Shown here piece by piece: positions 16,367-24,774 of a DNA stretch of 64,000 bases. Each line of letters begins with the position of its first letter. The stretch's first letter is position 1. The DNA is taken from the NCBI RefSeq assembly GCF_043194295.1, contig NZ_JBAFVK010000008.1, one strand, 5' to 3'. The translations under genes and the position numbers were made by a program. The DNA comes from Xanthobacter autotrophicus (GTDB taxonomy: Bacteria; Pseudomonadota; Alphaproteobacteria; Rhizobiales; Xanthobacteraceae). The notes under the pieces were generated by a model. It ran no database searches, was not told the origin of the DNA, and saw only the letters and a program-made list of their open reading frames with translations.

Positions 16367-17247
16367 CGCCCGCCTCCCACGCCCAAGAGCCGGTGGCGGA
16401 CCTGCTCGGTGACAAGGTCTATGATCATCACCGCAGCGATGATGAGCAGCAGGATGGCGGAGACATCCGAATAGTAGAATTTGCGGATCGCCTCCACCAG
16501 ATCCTGCCCGATGCCGCCGGCCCCCACGAAGCCCATGATGGAGGCCTCCCGCACGTTGATCTCGAAGCGCAGCAGCCCGTAGGAGGCGAAATTGGAGGTC
16601 ACCTGCGGCACCACGGCGAAACGCACCATCTTGGGCCAGGAGGCGCCGGCGGCAATCGCGCCTTCCACCGGGTTCATGTCGATGTTCTCCACCACCTCGG
16701 CGAACAGCTTTCCCAGCGCTCCCATGGTGTGGATGGCGAGGGCCAGCACGCCGGGCATGGGCCCGAGCCCGAACGCCACCACGAACAGCAGGGCGAATAC
16801 CAGTTCCGGCACGGTGCGGCAGAATTCCAGATAACGCCGTGCGGCGAGGCGGATGATCCGGCTGCGCACCAGGTTGGCGCAGGCCAGGAAGCACAGGAAG
16901 AAGGCGCCGATGCCGCCGATCAGTGTGCCGAGATAGGCGATGAGGATGGTGTCGAGCAGCAGCTTCAGCCAGTGGTCGAGGTTCCAGTACCACTCGGCGA
17001 GGTCTGCCCCCAGGCTGTCCCAGCGCAGGGTGGGCACGATGGAAGCGAAATAGGTGGTGAGGCGGCCGGCATTGGCGAACAGCACGCCGGGCTTCACCTC
17101 GCCCATCCAGGCGGCCAGGGCGATGCACACCGTCACCACCGCGGCAGCGATGAAAGAATGCCGCCGACGTTCCCGCACCGCCGCCTCGTAGGCGGCCAGC
17201 ATGGGCGCGAGCTGCGCGTCGGGCAGGCGGGTGACGGCGTGGGCCAC
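16363..17247 (-). CDS. phnE1: Phosphonate ABC transporter permease PhnE (first copy)
   Basis: This is the first of two PhnE-type permeases, 294 residues from a GTG start at 17247. That start has a GAGAGGGGG ribosome site seven bases upstream; a frame open to 17325 lacks one. Membrane segments begin near HSFIAAAVVTVCIALAAW. The EAA-loop equivalent is GAIAAGASWPKMVRFAVVPQ and the PhnE segment is RFEINVREASIMGFVGAGGIG. It overlaps the second phnE by four bases. A 358-bp gap containing repeats separates it from phnD. Confidence 0.93.
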   Translation of the reverse strand: MAHAVTRLPDAQLAPMLAAYEAAVRERRRHSFIAAAVVTVCIALAAWMGEVKPGVLFANAGRLTTYFASIVPTLRWDSLGADLAEWYWNLDHWLKLLLDTILIAYLGTLIGGIGAFFLCFLACANLVRSRIIRLAARRYLEFCRTVPELVFALLFVVAFGLGPMPGVLALAIHTMGALGKLFAEVVENIDMNPVEGAIAAGASWPKMVRFAVVPQVTSNFASYGLLRFEINVREASIMGFVGAGGIGQDLVEAIRKFYYSDVSAILLLIIAAVMIIDLVTEQVRHRLLGVGGGR

Positions 17248-17453
17248 GTTTTTTCCCCCTCTCGCGCCCCGGCCGACTGGAACGGAGCGCGAGCGCATTG
17301 GACGCAGACCCGGTGCCCAGCGCAAGACGGCGCCGAAGGCGCTTCAAGCGAGGCGACCGGTTGTTCTTGCCGGCATCGCCGGACCTTATCCTGGGCCCCG
17401 GATCAGCGCTCCGGCTGCGCCGTCGCTTGTCCGGGGCGCGGGCTTTCCCCGCC

Positions 17454-17544
17454 GTCATGCTCCGGCTTGACCGGAGCATCGATCCTTCTGCCGGGCAGCG
17501 TACCCGGCCCTTCCATGGGTCCTCCGGTCAAGCCGGAGGACGAC
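17454..17544. repeat. Large inverted repeat with self-complementary arms between phnE1 and phnD
   Basis: The left arm contains CTCCGGCTTGACCGGAG and the right arm CTCCGGTCAAGCCGGAG. Over 23 bases the arms match in inverted orientation at 21 positions, and each arm can also fold on itself. The element occupies the phnE1-phnD gap of 17248-17605, which has no gene. The type resembles intergenic repeats common in Hyphomicrobiales. In the transcript it could separate phnCD from phnEE expression, which is inference. Confidence 0.75.
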
Positions 17545-17605
17545 GGGGAGAGGGGCCCGCGGCACGCGAGGGCGAGGGCGAGGGCCCTGTGGGCGAGGAG
17601 TTGCC

Positions 17606-18514
17606 TCAGCTCTTCTTCTTGCGCAGCTCGTCCACGAACTTGTTCAGCTCGATGATGGAGACGTAGGATTCATTATCCACCGGCTGCCACATCTGCTGCT
17701 TGCCTTCATAGATCTTGTCGAAGGCGGCCTTGTCGTTCTTGTCGATGGAGAAGAAGGCGTCGCGGATCTTCGCCTTCAGCTCGGCCGGCATGTCGGCGAG
17801 ATAGGCGTAGGGCGAGTTCACGATCTGGTCGGACTTGAAGATGATCCGGTAGTCGTCGTACTTCGCCATCCCCTTGCGCTCCATGCGCTTGAGGTTGGAT
17901 TCCTGCTCGTCGTTCCACCAGTTGAAGGCGGCATCGCAGGTGCCCTGCTGCACGGCGATCACCGCATTCTCGTGGGAGCCGGCATAGACCACCTTGCCGA
18001 AGAATTCGTCCGGCTTGATGCCCATCTTGTTCAGGGAGAAGCGCGGCACGTTGTTGCCGGAGGTGGAATTGGGGTCCACCAGGCACAGGTTCTTGCCCTT
18101 CAGGTCCTCGATCGACTTGTAGGGGCTGTCGGCCTTCACGTAGAGCACCGAGTGATAGCCCTTGGTGCCGTCCGCGTTCACCTCGATGGCGAAGGCCTCG
18201 ATCTTGGCGCCGGTCATCAGCGCGCGGGCGAAGGAGGAGGGGCCGTAGGAAGCGATGTGGATGTTGCCGGCGCGCTGGCCCTCGATCACCGCCGCATAAT
18301 CATTGGCGATGCGCAGGGTCACCTTGGTGCCGAGCTGCTTGGTGAGATAGTCCGTGAGGGGGGTGAAGCGCTCGGTGACGCCGGAGGCGTTCTCGGCCGG
18401 GATGATGGCGAACACCAGCTCGGGATACTTCGCCTTCCAGTCCTGCGCGGCGGCGGCGCCGGCAGAAACGGCGAGCGCGGCGGCAGCCGCGATCAGGGTA
18501 CGACGGTTCAGCAT
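17606..18514 (-). CDS. phnD: Phosphonate ABC transporter substrate-binding protein PhnD
   Basis: PhnD is the periplasmic receptor of the phosphonate importer. The 302-residue protein has a signal peptide (MLNRRTLIAAAAALAVSAGAAAAQ) and PhnD motifs: NASGVTERFTPLTDYL, ANDYAAVIEGQRAGNIHIASYGPSSF, and LCLVDPNSTSGNNVPRF, which forms the phosphonate-binding pocket. The region KSDQIVNSPYAYLADMP is also typical. It lies 79 bp downstream of phnC and upstream of the two permeases. Confidence 0.96.
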   Translation of the reverse strand: MLNRRTLIAAAAALAVSAGAAAAQDWKAKYPELVFAIIPAENASGVTERFTPLTDYLTKQLGTKVTLRIANDYAAVIEGQRAGNIHIASYGPSSFARALMTGAKIEAFAIEVNADGTKGYHSVLYVKADSPYKSIEDLKGKNLCLVDPNSTSGNNVPRFSLNKMGIKPDEFFGKVVYAGSHENAVIAVQQGTCDAAFNWWNDEQESNLKRMERKGMAKYDDYRIIFKSDQIVNSPYAYLADMPAELKAKIRDAFFSIDKNDKAAFDKIYEGKQQMWQPVDNESYVSIIELNKFVDELRKKKS

Positions 18515-18593
18515 TCAGGGCTCCTGTCGGCAGGTCTGGATTTCGAACGAACGGGTGCAACCGGCCATCGGCTGGCCGGTTTGGCGGCAACTG

Positions 18594-19403
18594 TCAGGCC
18601 AGCGCCGCAGCTTGCGGAATGGCGTCGCCGTAGGCGGGCTTTGCCGCGGGCAGGTCCATCACCTCGCCGGCCTCCAGGCCGTAGAGGTCGTGGGCCACCT
18701 GCTCGGTGAGGGCGGCCGGCGCGCCGTCGAACACCACCCGGCCCTGCGCCATGCCTACCAGGCGGTCGCAATAGGTGCGGGCGAGGTCGAGGGAATGCAG
18801 GTTGCACAACACGGTGATGCCGAAGTGCTTGTTGATGCGCAAAAGCGCGTCCATCACAATGCGGGTGTTGCGCGGGTCGAGGGAGGCGATGGGCTCGTCG
18901 GCGAGGATGAGCGCCGGCTCCTGCGCCAGCGCACGGGCGATGGCCACGCGCTGCTGCTGCCCGCCGGACAGGCTGTCGGCGCGTTGGGCGGCCAGAGACG
19001 CGATGTCGAACTGGTCGAGGGCGGAGAGGGCGATGGCCCGGTCCTCCGCGCTCCAGCTCTTGGTGAGGGCGCGCCACGCCGGCGCGGTGGCGAGCCGGCC
19101 CATGAGCACGTTGGTGAGCACGTCGAGCCGGCCCACGAGATTGAACTGCTGGAAGATCATGGCCGCCTCGGCCCGCCACGCGCGCAGGGCGCGGCCGCTG
19201 AGGGCGGTCACGTCGCGGCCATCATGGAGGATGCGGCCGGACGAAGGATCCTGAAGGCGGTTGATCATGCGCAGCAGGGTCGATTTGCCGGCGCCGGATC
19301 GTCCGATGACGCCGACGAAGGCCCCCGCCCCGATCTGAAGGTCAACGTTGGACACGGCCTCTTTGTCGCCGAAGCGGCGGGTGAGGCCCTCGATTACCAG
19401 CAT
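18594..19403 (-). CDS. phnC: Phosphonate ABC transporter ATP-binding protein PhnC
   Basis: PhnC is the ATPase of the phosphonate importer, 269 residues from the ATG at 19403. That start is preceded by GGAG and matches the family beginning MLxIexLTRRFG. Walker A GRSGAGKS is at residues 34-41, the Q-loop is IFQQFNLVGRLDVLTNV, the signature is LSGGQQQRVAIARAL and Walker B is LILADEPIASLDP. The switch His is in LCNLHSLDLARTYCDR. It heads the minus-strand phnCDEE unit. The frame is open 16 codons further, but those residues are not conserved. Confidence 0.96.
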   Translation of the reverse strand: MLVIEGLTRRFGDKEAVSNVDLQIGAGAFVGVIGRSGAGKSTLLRMINRLQDPSSGRILHDGRDVTALSGRALRAWRAEAAMIFQQFNLVGRLDVLTNVLMGRLATAPAWRALTKSWSAEDRAIALSALDQFDIASLAAQRADSLSGGQQQRVAIARALAQEPALILADEPIASLDPRNTRIVMDALLRINKHFGITVLCNLHSLDLARTYCDRLVGMAQGRVVFDGAPAALTEQVAHDLYGLEAGEVMDLPAAKPAYGDAIPQAAALA

Positions 19404-19729
19404 CGGGTCGCTCCGTTGCGCGTCCCGACCGCTCATAAGGGGCGAGCGCAACAGCCGTGTGACGCTTGGCCGGCCAACGGTCGCTGATGGGTTTTCAGTC
19501 TGTCTTCAAGGTTGCCGCGCGACCGTCGCGCGACCGTCGTAGGGGGGGCGTCAGAAAAGCGTCATGGGATCGGCGATTGTGACAAGAGCGCATCCAGGCC
19601 GGATCGCCCCACATGACGCCCCGCTGTTCCGCGTGGAGACGCCGGGGAGGCATGCCTCCCCGGCGCCGCGGATCGACCGGACCACGCTTTGTTGTGTTCT
19701 TCGATCCGGCGGGCGGTGCGGCCAGCGGC

Positions 19730-19813
19730 TCAAACCATTCCGAGGAGTACCGCGCCAATGAAGGCGAAGGCGGCACAGGTCTCGATCACAGTGAGCAGAT
19801 GGCCAAAGGTCAC
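19730..19813 (-). CDS. Possible 27-residue membrane peptide
   Basis: A short frame starts with GTG at 19813 and ends in TGA at 19730. It encodes 27 residues with a hydrophobic stretch, VIETCAAFAFIGAVLLGMV, that could span the membrane. An AGGA ribosome-site-like sequence lies five bases upstream of the GTG. Nothing else in the 608-bp gap between phnC and the amidase (19404-20011) looks coding. That gap also holds an 11-bp tandem repeat (GCGCGACCGTC twice, near 19517-19538). The function is unknown and the call rests on ribosome-site placement and composition only. Confidence 0.4.
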   Translation of the reverse strand: MTFGHLLTVIETCAAFAFIGAVLLGMV

Positions 19814-20011
19814 CTTGTCCTCGCAAAGTCGATCTCGCAAGGAACCTTAACAAATTCTCAGAACGCGGAAAGAGGTAAGATGTGCTGCAACGCGGCGGGT
19901 ATTGTGTTGCGGCGCATGACTATCAGGCGGCAAGTGTGCCCCCGTTCTGCCTTTTTATCGACGCTGCGACGCAAGCGGCGGCGTTGGGAAAATACCGTGA
20001 AATATTGTATT

Positions 20012-21277
20012 TCAGCGGGCAATGGCGCTTTCGACCAGATTTGCCACCGTCAGTGCCTGCCGGTCGCGGCCGAAACGGCCCACCAGCTGCACGCCCACGG
20101 GCAGTCCGTCCGCCGTCTCAAGGCCGGCGATGTTGATGGCCGGGCAGCCCAGCAGGGTCCACAGCCGGCAGAACATGGCCGAGCCGGTGGTGGCGAAGCC
20201 CTCCGGCGCCGGGCCGGGCGCGGAGAAGGTGAGGAGCGCGTCCACCTCGGAGAACACATCGCCCAGCTTCTGCCGCGCGCGCTTGGCCGTGCGGCGCGCC
20301 TGGTCGTAGGTGTCGGGCGCGATCTGCTGCGCGGCATCGAGATGGGCGGCGAGCAGCGGCGAGAGGCCGGCGCGGTCGTAGGCCAGCTCGTCGGCGAAGG
20401 CGAGGGCGGCCTCGAAATCCTGGATGATGGGCTGGGCGGCGTCGGCGGCCTCCAGCTCCTCCGGCAGGTCGAGGTCGAAGACGCGGGCGCCTTTGGCCTC
20501 GGCGGCGCGGGCGGCGGCGTCCAGCGCGGCATGGGCCTCGGCGGAGGCGCTGCCGGCGCGGGCGGTGCGCACGATGCCGATGCGCGGGCGCTCGGCGATT
20601 TCGGCCCCGATGTCGAGATCGCGGCCGGTGATGGCGGCGGCGGCGAAGGCGGCATCGCGCACCCGCGCGGCGAACAGGCCCATGGTGTCGAGGTGCCAGG
20701 AGAAGGTTTTCATGCCCAGCGTGGGCAAGAGGCGGAAGGTGGGCTTGTAGCCGGTGACCCCGCAGAAGGCGGCCGGGCGGATGACCGAGCCGGCGGTCTG
20801 GGTGCCGATGGCGAATGGCAGCATGCCCGCCGCCACCGCCGCCGCCGAGCCCGCCGAGGAGCCGCCCGGCGAATGGGTGAGCCGGCGCGGGTTGCGGGTT
20901 TGCGACGGCTTCAGGAAGGCGAATTCCGTGGTCACGGTCTTGCCCACGATGATGCCGCCGGCGCGGCGCGTCATGGCCACCACGGGGGCGTCGTTGCGCG
21001 GGCGATGGCCGGCATAAAGCGGGCTGCCATAGGCGGTGGGCAGGTCCCGCGTGTCGATGATGTCCTTCACCCCCACCGGCAGGCCGGCGAGGGGCAGCCC
21101 CGCAAGGCCCGCCTGATCCGCCGCCGCGCGCGCCCGGTCGAGGTCGAGGGCGGCGAAGGCCTGCACCTCGCCCTCGTGGGCGGCGATGGCGCGCGCCACC
21201 TGTTCCAGCACGGCGCGGGGCGTGGTCTGCCCGGCGTGGAGGTCGGCGGCGAGGTCGCGGGCGAGAAGGAGGCTCAT
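20012..21277 (-). CDS. Amidase signature family amidohydrolase
   Basis: This is an amidase-signature serine hydrolase that cleaves amide bonds; the substrate is not predictable. The 421-residue product has the full Ser-cisSer-Lys triad: Lys71 (PVGVKDIID), Ser140 (PGGSSAGSAAA) and Ser164 (TQTAGSVIRPAA). The 69- and 24-residue spacings are those seen in malonamidase and fatty-acid amide hydrolase. I chose the ATG at 21277 (MSLLLARDLAADL); the frame stays open upstream through a palindrome module, which is not coding here. It lacks the GatA C-terminal features, so it is not the tRNA amidotransferase. Confidence 0.9.
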   Translation of the reverse strand: MSLLLARDLAADLHAGQTTPRAVLEQVARAIAAHEGEVQAFAALDLDRARAAADQAGLAGLPLAGLPVGVKDIIDTRDLPTAYGSPLYAGHRPRNDAPVVAMTRRAGGIIVGKTVTTEFAFLKPSQTRNPRRLTHSPGGSSAGSAAAVAAGMLPFAIGTQTAGSVIRPAAFCGVTGYKPTFRLLPTLGMKTFSWHLDTMGLFAARVRDAAFAAAAITGRDLDIGAEIAERPRIGIVRTARAGSASAEAHAALDAAARAAEAKGARVFDLDLPEELEAADAAQPIIQDFEAALAFADELAYDRAGLSPLLAAHLDAAQQIAPDTYDQARRTAKRARQKLGDVFSEVDALLTFSAPGPAPEGFATTGSAMFCRLWTLLGCPAINIAGLETADGLPVGVQLVGRFGRDRQALTVANLVESAIAR

Positions 21278-21394
21278 GGATCTACTCGGGGGGGTGACGC
21301 AAAGGGCGCCCACCATGCGCAGGCGGCGGCGGGGGCGCAATGGTGGGGGAGTCTCAATTTGAAAGTCGGCTGCTTTGATCGGGCAGTCCCGGAA

Positions 21395-21514
21395 CCCTCT
21401 CCCGCGTGCGGGGGAGGGCAGGCAGGGGGCGGGCTGTGTCCGCAATCCAGCGCGTCGGTGTTCTGCCTCGCCGCCGCGCCCCCTCCCCAATCCTCCCCCG
21501 CAGGCGGGAGAGGG
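21395..21514. repeat. Paired inverted palindrome module between amidase and deacetylase genes
   Basis: Palindromes at 21395-21418 (CCCTCTCCCGC gt GCGGGGGAGGG) and 21491-21514 (TCCTCCCCCGC ag GCGGGAGAGGG) lie head to head about 72 bp apart. They have the same layout and shoulders as the modules at 6.8, 9.5 and 12.1 kb. This copy lies between the start of the amidase gene and the end of the deacetylase gene. Confidence 0.85.
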
Positions 21515-21573
21515 GGCGACCGCCCCGCTTTTCCGACGGAGACACGACCCTGCGGGCATAGCCCCCTCTACGC

Positions 21574-22566
21574 CTACTGCACCGGCAGGATGCGCTTGCC
21601 GGTGCGGGCGGCATCGTCATAGACGCGGGTGTCGCCGGGCTTCAGGGAATAGCAGGTGTCGGCGATCACCGGCCGGCCCGCCGCCAGAAGCTGGCTCACC
21701 GTGGCGAAACGGTAGCCCTTGGCCCGCAGCGCCGGGATCAGGATCTTGAGCGCCTCGGCGGTGTGTTTGCCGCGCCCGTTGGCATGCATCAGCACGATGG
21801 AGCCGGGACGGATGCCGCGCAGCATGTCGTCGGCCATGCCCTTGGCGCCGATGAAGGCGGGATCGCCCGAATCCACGTCCCACTGGATGGCGAGGTGGCC
21901 GGTGTCGTTCACATAATTCAGCGATTCGGCGCTGCACGAGCCGTAGGGGAAGCGAAACAGCGCCGCCCCGCCGGTCGCCCCACCCTGGGCTTGCGCCGGC
22001 GCGCTGGGCAGCATGCAGCCCTTGGCCTTCACCTCGGTGCGGCGCAGGGCGAGGGCCACGTCCGCGTCGTCCACCTGCCGGCGCATGGCGTCCCCGGTGC
22101 GCACGGTGAGGTTGGCGTGGGACCAGGTGTGGTTGCCCATCTCGAACGTGTGGTCAGCTGTGAGCTGGTCTCCGCGCTCCGCATGGCTCATCAGCCATTT
22201 GCCGCCGGCGAAGAAGGTGGCGGCGACGTTCTCGGCGCGCAGATAGTCCACCAGCGCACCGTCATAGCCGGAAATTTCGCTGGAGGCTTCGCACAGGTCG
22301 AAGGTGAGGGCGACCAGCTTTTCCCCCGGCGGCAGCTCGACCCGCCGGATGGAGCCGCGGAGCGCCGTCGGCACCGGGGGCAGGGAAGGTGCCGCCATGT
22401 CGGGCAGGTTGATCGGGCCGCCGGCGCGCGGGCGCACGATCTCCTCCCCCGGCTTCGCGGCCAGCGCCGCAGGCGAATAGCAGGCCGGCCCCGCCGCCGG
22501 CCCGGCAAGAACCGGAAAGGAGACGGGCAGCAGCAGGAGCGCGAGGCAGATGGATCGGACGGACAC
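21574..22566 (-). CDS. Exported polysaccharide deacetylase family protein
   Basis: This is a carbohydrate esterase 4 (NodB-homology) protein, predicted to act on a cell-surface or periplasmic polysaccharide. Motifs are VALTFDLCEASSE (the usual TFDDG altered to TFDLCE), the metal-site MGNHTWSHANLT and the RFPYGSCS motif. Near the end is DPAFIGAKGMADDMLRGIRPGSIVLMHANG. A signal peptide starts at VRSICLALLLLPVSFPVLA. I place the start at GTG 22566, just before the signal peptide; the frame is open to 22665, and neither start has a convincing ribosome site. The variant first motif keeps the catalytic Asp but replaces the second Asp. It diverges from pdxY. Confidence 0.82.
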   Translation of the reverse strand: MSVRSICLALLLLPVSFPVLAGPAAGPACYSPAALAAKPGEEIVRPRAGGPINLPDMAAPSLPPVPTALRGSIRRVELPPGEKLVALTFDLCEASSEISGYDGALVDYLRAENVAATFFAGGKWLMSHAERGDQLTADHTFEMGNHTWSHANLTVRTGDAMRRQVDDADVALALRRTEVKAKGCMLPSAPAQAQGGATGGAALFRFPYGSCSAESLNYVNDTGHLAIQWDVDSGDPAFIGAKGMADDMLRGIRPGSIVLMHANGRGKHTAEALKILIPALRAKGYRFATVSQLLAAGRPVIADTCYSLKPGDTRVYDDAARTGKRILPVQ

Positions 22567-22783
22567 GGCAAACTCGACAGGTGCGAAGGATTGGCCATCG
22601 GCATAGGCGCCCGCGCCGCCCTTGGCCAGAGCAGGCCGGTCACGAGCTGTTGCGCGCGGAAACATCAGCGCGAGCAGGGGGGCCGATCAACAGATTCCAT
22701 TTGAGAAGGGCGCGGCGGCAGGCTAACCGGCGGGACGGCGTGCGCCCACCATCGGACGGCCCTGATCGCAGGATCAAAAGCCC

Positions 22784-23632
22784 ATGAACCTCCTCTCCAT
22801 CCAGTCCCATGTCGCATACGGCCATGTGGGCAATGCCTCCGCCGTGTTCCCGCTCCAGCGGCTCGGGGTGGAGGTGTGGGCCATCAACACCGTGCAGTTC
22901 TCCAACCACACCGGCTATGGGGCGTGGCGTGGGCAGGTGTTCGACGCGGCCGTCATCGGCGATCTGGTGGAGGGCATCACCGAGCGCGGGGTGCTGCCGC
23001 GCTGCGACGGCGTGCTGTCGGGCTACATGGGCTCGGCGGACATCGGCGCCGCCATCCTCGATGCGGTGGCGCGGGTGAAGGCGGCCAACCGCAATGCCGC
23101 CTATTGCTGCGACCCGGTGATTGGCGACGTGGGGCGCGGCATCTTCGTGCGCCCCGGCATTCCCGAGCTGATGCGCGATCTCGCGGTGCCGGCGGCGGAT
23201 GTGATCACCCCCAACCAGTTCGAGCTGGAGCTGCTCTCGGGCCGCAGCTGCGCTTTCCTCGACGATGCCATCGCCGCCTGCGAGGCCCTGCACGCGCGCG
23301 GGCCGAAGGTGATTCTCGTCACCAGCCTCAACGTGGCGGAGACGCCGCCCGACTGCATCGACCTGATCGCCTCGGGGCCGGACGGGCGCTTCCTGGTGCG
23401 CACGCCGCGCCTCGCGGTGTCGCTCAACGGGGCGGGAGATGCCATCGCCGCCCTGTTCTTCTTCCACGTGCAGCGCACGGGCTCGACGGCGGAGGCCGTT
23501 TCCGCTGCCGCATCCTCCATTTACGGGGTGCTGGAGCGGACGGAAAAAGCACAGTCTGCGGAATTGCTGCTGGTGGAGGCCCAGGACGAGTTCGTGCGGC
23601 CCTCCCGGCTCTTTCCTGCCTCGGTGATCTGA
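22784..23632 (+). CDS. pdxY: Pyridoxal kinase PdxY
   Basis: PdxY phosphorylates pyridoxal to PLP with ATP in the vitamin B6 salvage pathway. The 282 residues match the ribokinase-fold PdxY family. They begin MNLLSIQSHVAYGHVGNASAVFPLQRLG and include the substrate region TVQFSNHTGYG, CDPVIGD, ITPNQFELELLSG and the catalytic SLNGAGDAIAALFF (GAGD motif with the catalytic Asp). It is divergent from the deacetylase and 107 bp upstream of the PhzF-like gene on the same strand. Confidence 0.95.
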   Translation: MNLLSIQSHVAYGHVGNASAVFPLQRLGVEVWAINTVQFSNHTGYGAWRGQVFDAAVIGDLVEGITERGVLPRCDGVLSGYMGSADIGAAILDAVARVKAANRNAAYCCDPVIGDVGRGIFVRPGIPELMRDLAVPAADVITPNQFELELLSGRSCAFLDDAIAACEALHARGPKVILVTSLNVAETPPDCIDLIASGPDGRFLVRTPRLAVSLNGAGDAIAALFFFHVQRTGSTAEAVSAAASSIYGVLERTEKAQSAELLLVEAQDEFVRPSRLFPASVI

Positions 23633-23739
23633 GGCAAAAATGTGGCAGCCACCCCCGTGGCTACCATGACCGGAAGACGCCGTGCCCAGAGGCGTGGGGT
23701 TGCCCTGTCACCGAGACCTTGCCGCAGAGAACTGCTCGT

Positions 23740-24636
23740 ATGCCGCGCCGCTTCGTGACCCTGGATGTGTTCACCTCCCGCCCGTTCGGGGGCAATCCGC
23801 TCGCCGTGGTGCTCGATGCCCAGGGGCTCGACGAGGCGGCGATGCAGCAGATCTCCCGCGAGTTCAACGTGTCCGAGACGGTGTTTGTGCTGCCGCCGAA
23901 GAACCCGGCCAATCGCGCCCGCATCCGCATCTTCTCGGTGGCCCACGAGATGCCGTTCGCCGGCCATCCCACGGTGGGGGCGGCGGTGCTGCTGGCGCTG
24001 GAGGACAAGCTGGTCAAGGGCACCCTGAAGATCGAGGAGCCCATCGGCACCGTCACCTGCGAGGTGACGACCCTCGGCGCCGGCTCGCGCAAGGGGGCGG
24101 CGGTGTTCACCGCGCCGCGCAAGGGTGAGCTGGAGGAGATCGACATCTCCCGCGCCGCCTGCGCCGAGGCGCTCAGTCTCGATGAGAGCGACATCGGCTT
24201 CGACGCCCACCGTCCGGTGGTGGCCTCGGCCGGGGTGCCCTTCCTGTTCGTGCCGCTGGCCGACCTCACGGCGCTGGCGCGTGCACGGCCGGACGAGGCG
24301 GCCTTCATCAATTCCCTGGGCGGCTTCGGCGAGGCGCTCTACCTCTACACCCTGGATGAGGAGGGCGACGCCGACTTCCGCGCCCGCATGTTCTCCCCCG
24401 GCCTCGGCACCGAGGAGGACCCCGCCACCGGTGCCGCCGCCGCCGCCTTCCCCTGCGTCCTGCTCGATGCCGAGAACCGGGTGGATGGCCACCACAAGGT
24501 GCGCATCGACCAGGGCTTCGAGATGGGCCGCCCCAGCCGGGTGGACCTCGGCTTCACGGTGAAGGGCGGGCAGGTGCTCGATGCCACCATCGGCGGCTCC
24601 GCCGTGGTGATCGCCGAGGGCGTGCTCCACATCTGA
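23740..24636 (+). CDS. PhzF family isomerase
   Basis: This is a PhzF/diaminopimelate-epimerase-fold protein of 298 residues. PhzF itself isomerises dihydrohydroxyanthranilate in phenazine synthesis, but most relatives have unknown substrates. Hallmarks are the N-terminal LDVFTSRPFGGNPLAVVL, the catalytic Glu region QISREFNVSETVFVLPP, AHEMPFAGHPTVGAA, and the C-terminal FSPGLGTEEDPATGAAAA. I chose ATG 23740 because the conserved N-terminus begins there; the same frame runs upstream through pdxY. No phenazine genes are nearby, so the role is open. Confidence 0.9.
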   Translation: MPRRFVTLDVFTSRPFGGNPLAVVLDAQGLDEAAMQQISREFNVSETVFVLPPKNPANRARIRIFSVAHEMPFAGHPTVGAAVLLALEDKLVKGTLKIEEPIGTVTCEVTTLGAGSRKGAAVFTAPRKGELEEIDISRAACAEALSLDESDIGFDAHRPVVASAGVPFLFVPLADLTALARARPDEAAFINSLGGFGEALYLYTLDEEGDADFRARMFSPGLGTEEDPATGAAAAAFPCVLLDAENRVDGHHKVRIDQGFEMGRPSRVDLGFTVKGGQVLDATIGGSAVVIAEGVLHI

Positions 24637-24774
24637 GACTTATCAATATGTGGATTTGACAGAACTCACGGAAAGCGTGGGGAATAGCGTGCAGTGTGAC
24701 CTTGGCGATGGCGGGATCGCTCCTATGTGTGCTGCATCGCAACACTCCCACTGGCCCTTCCGGAGGGTATCATC

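Noticed and set aside
19448..19465. Possible Pho box upstream of phnC
   Set aside because: The two 7-base halves match the consensus at only about 8 of 14 positions, which is not enough to call.
19613..21622. Plus-strand open frame of about 670 codons opposite the amidase gene
   Set aside because: It is antisense to an amidase with a full catalytic triad, and the translation is low-complexity Gly/Ala/Arg/His sequence.
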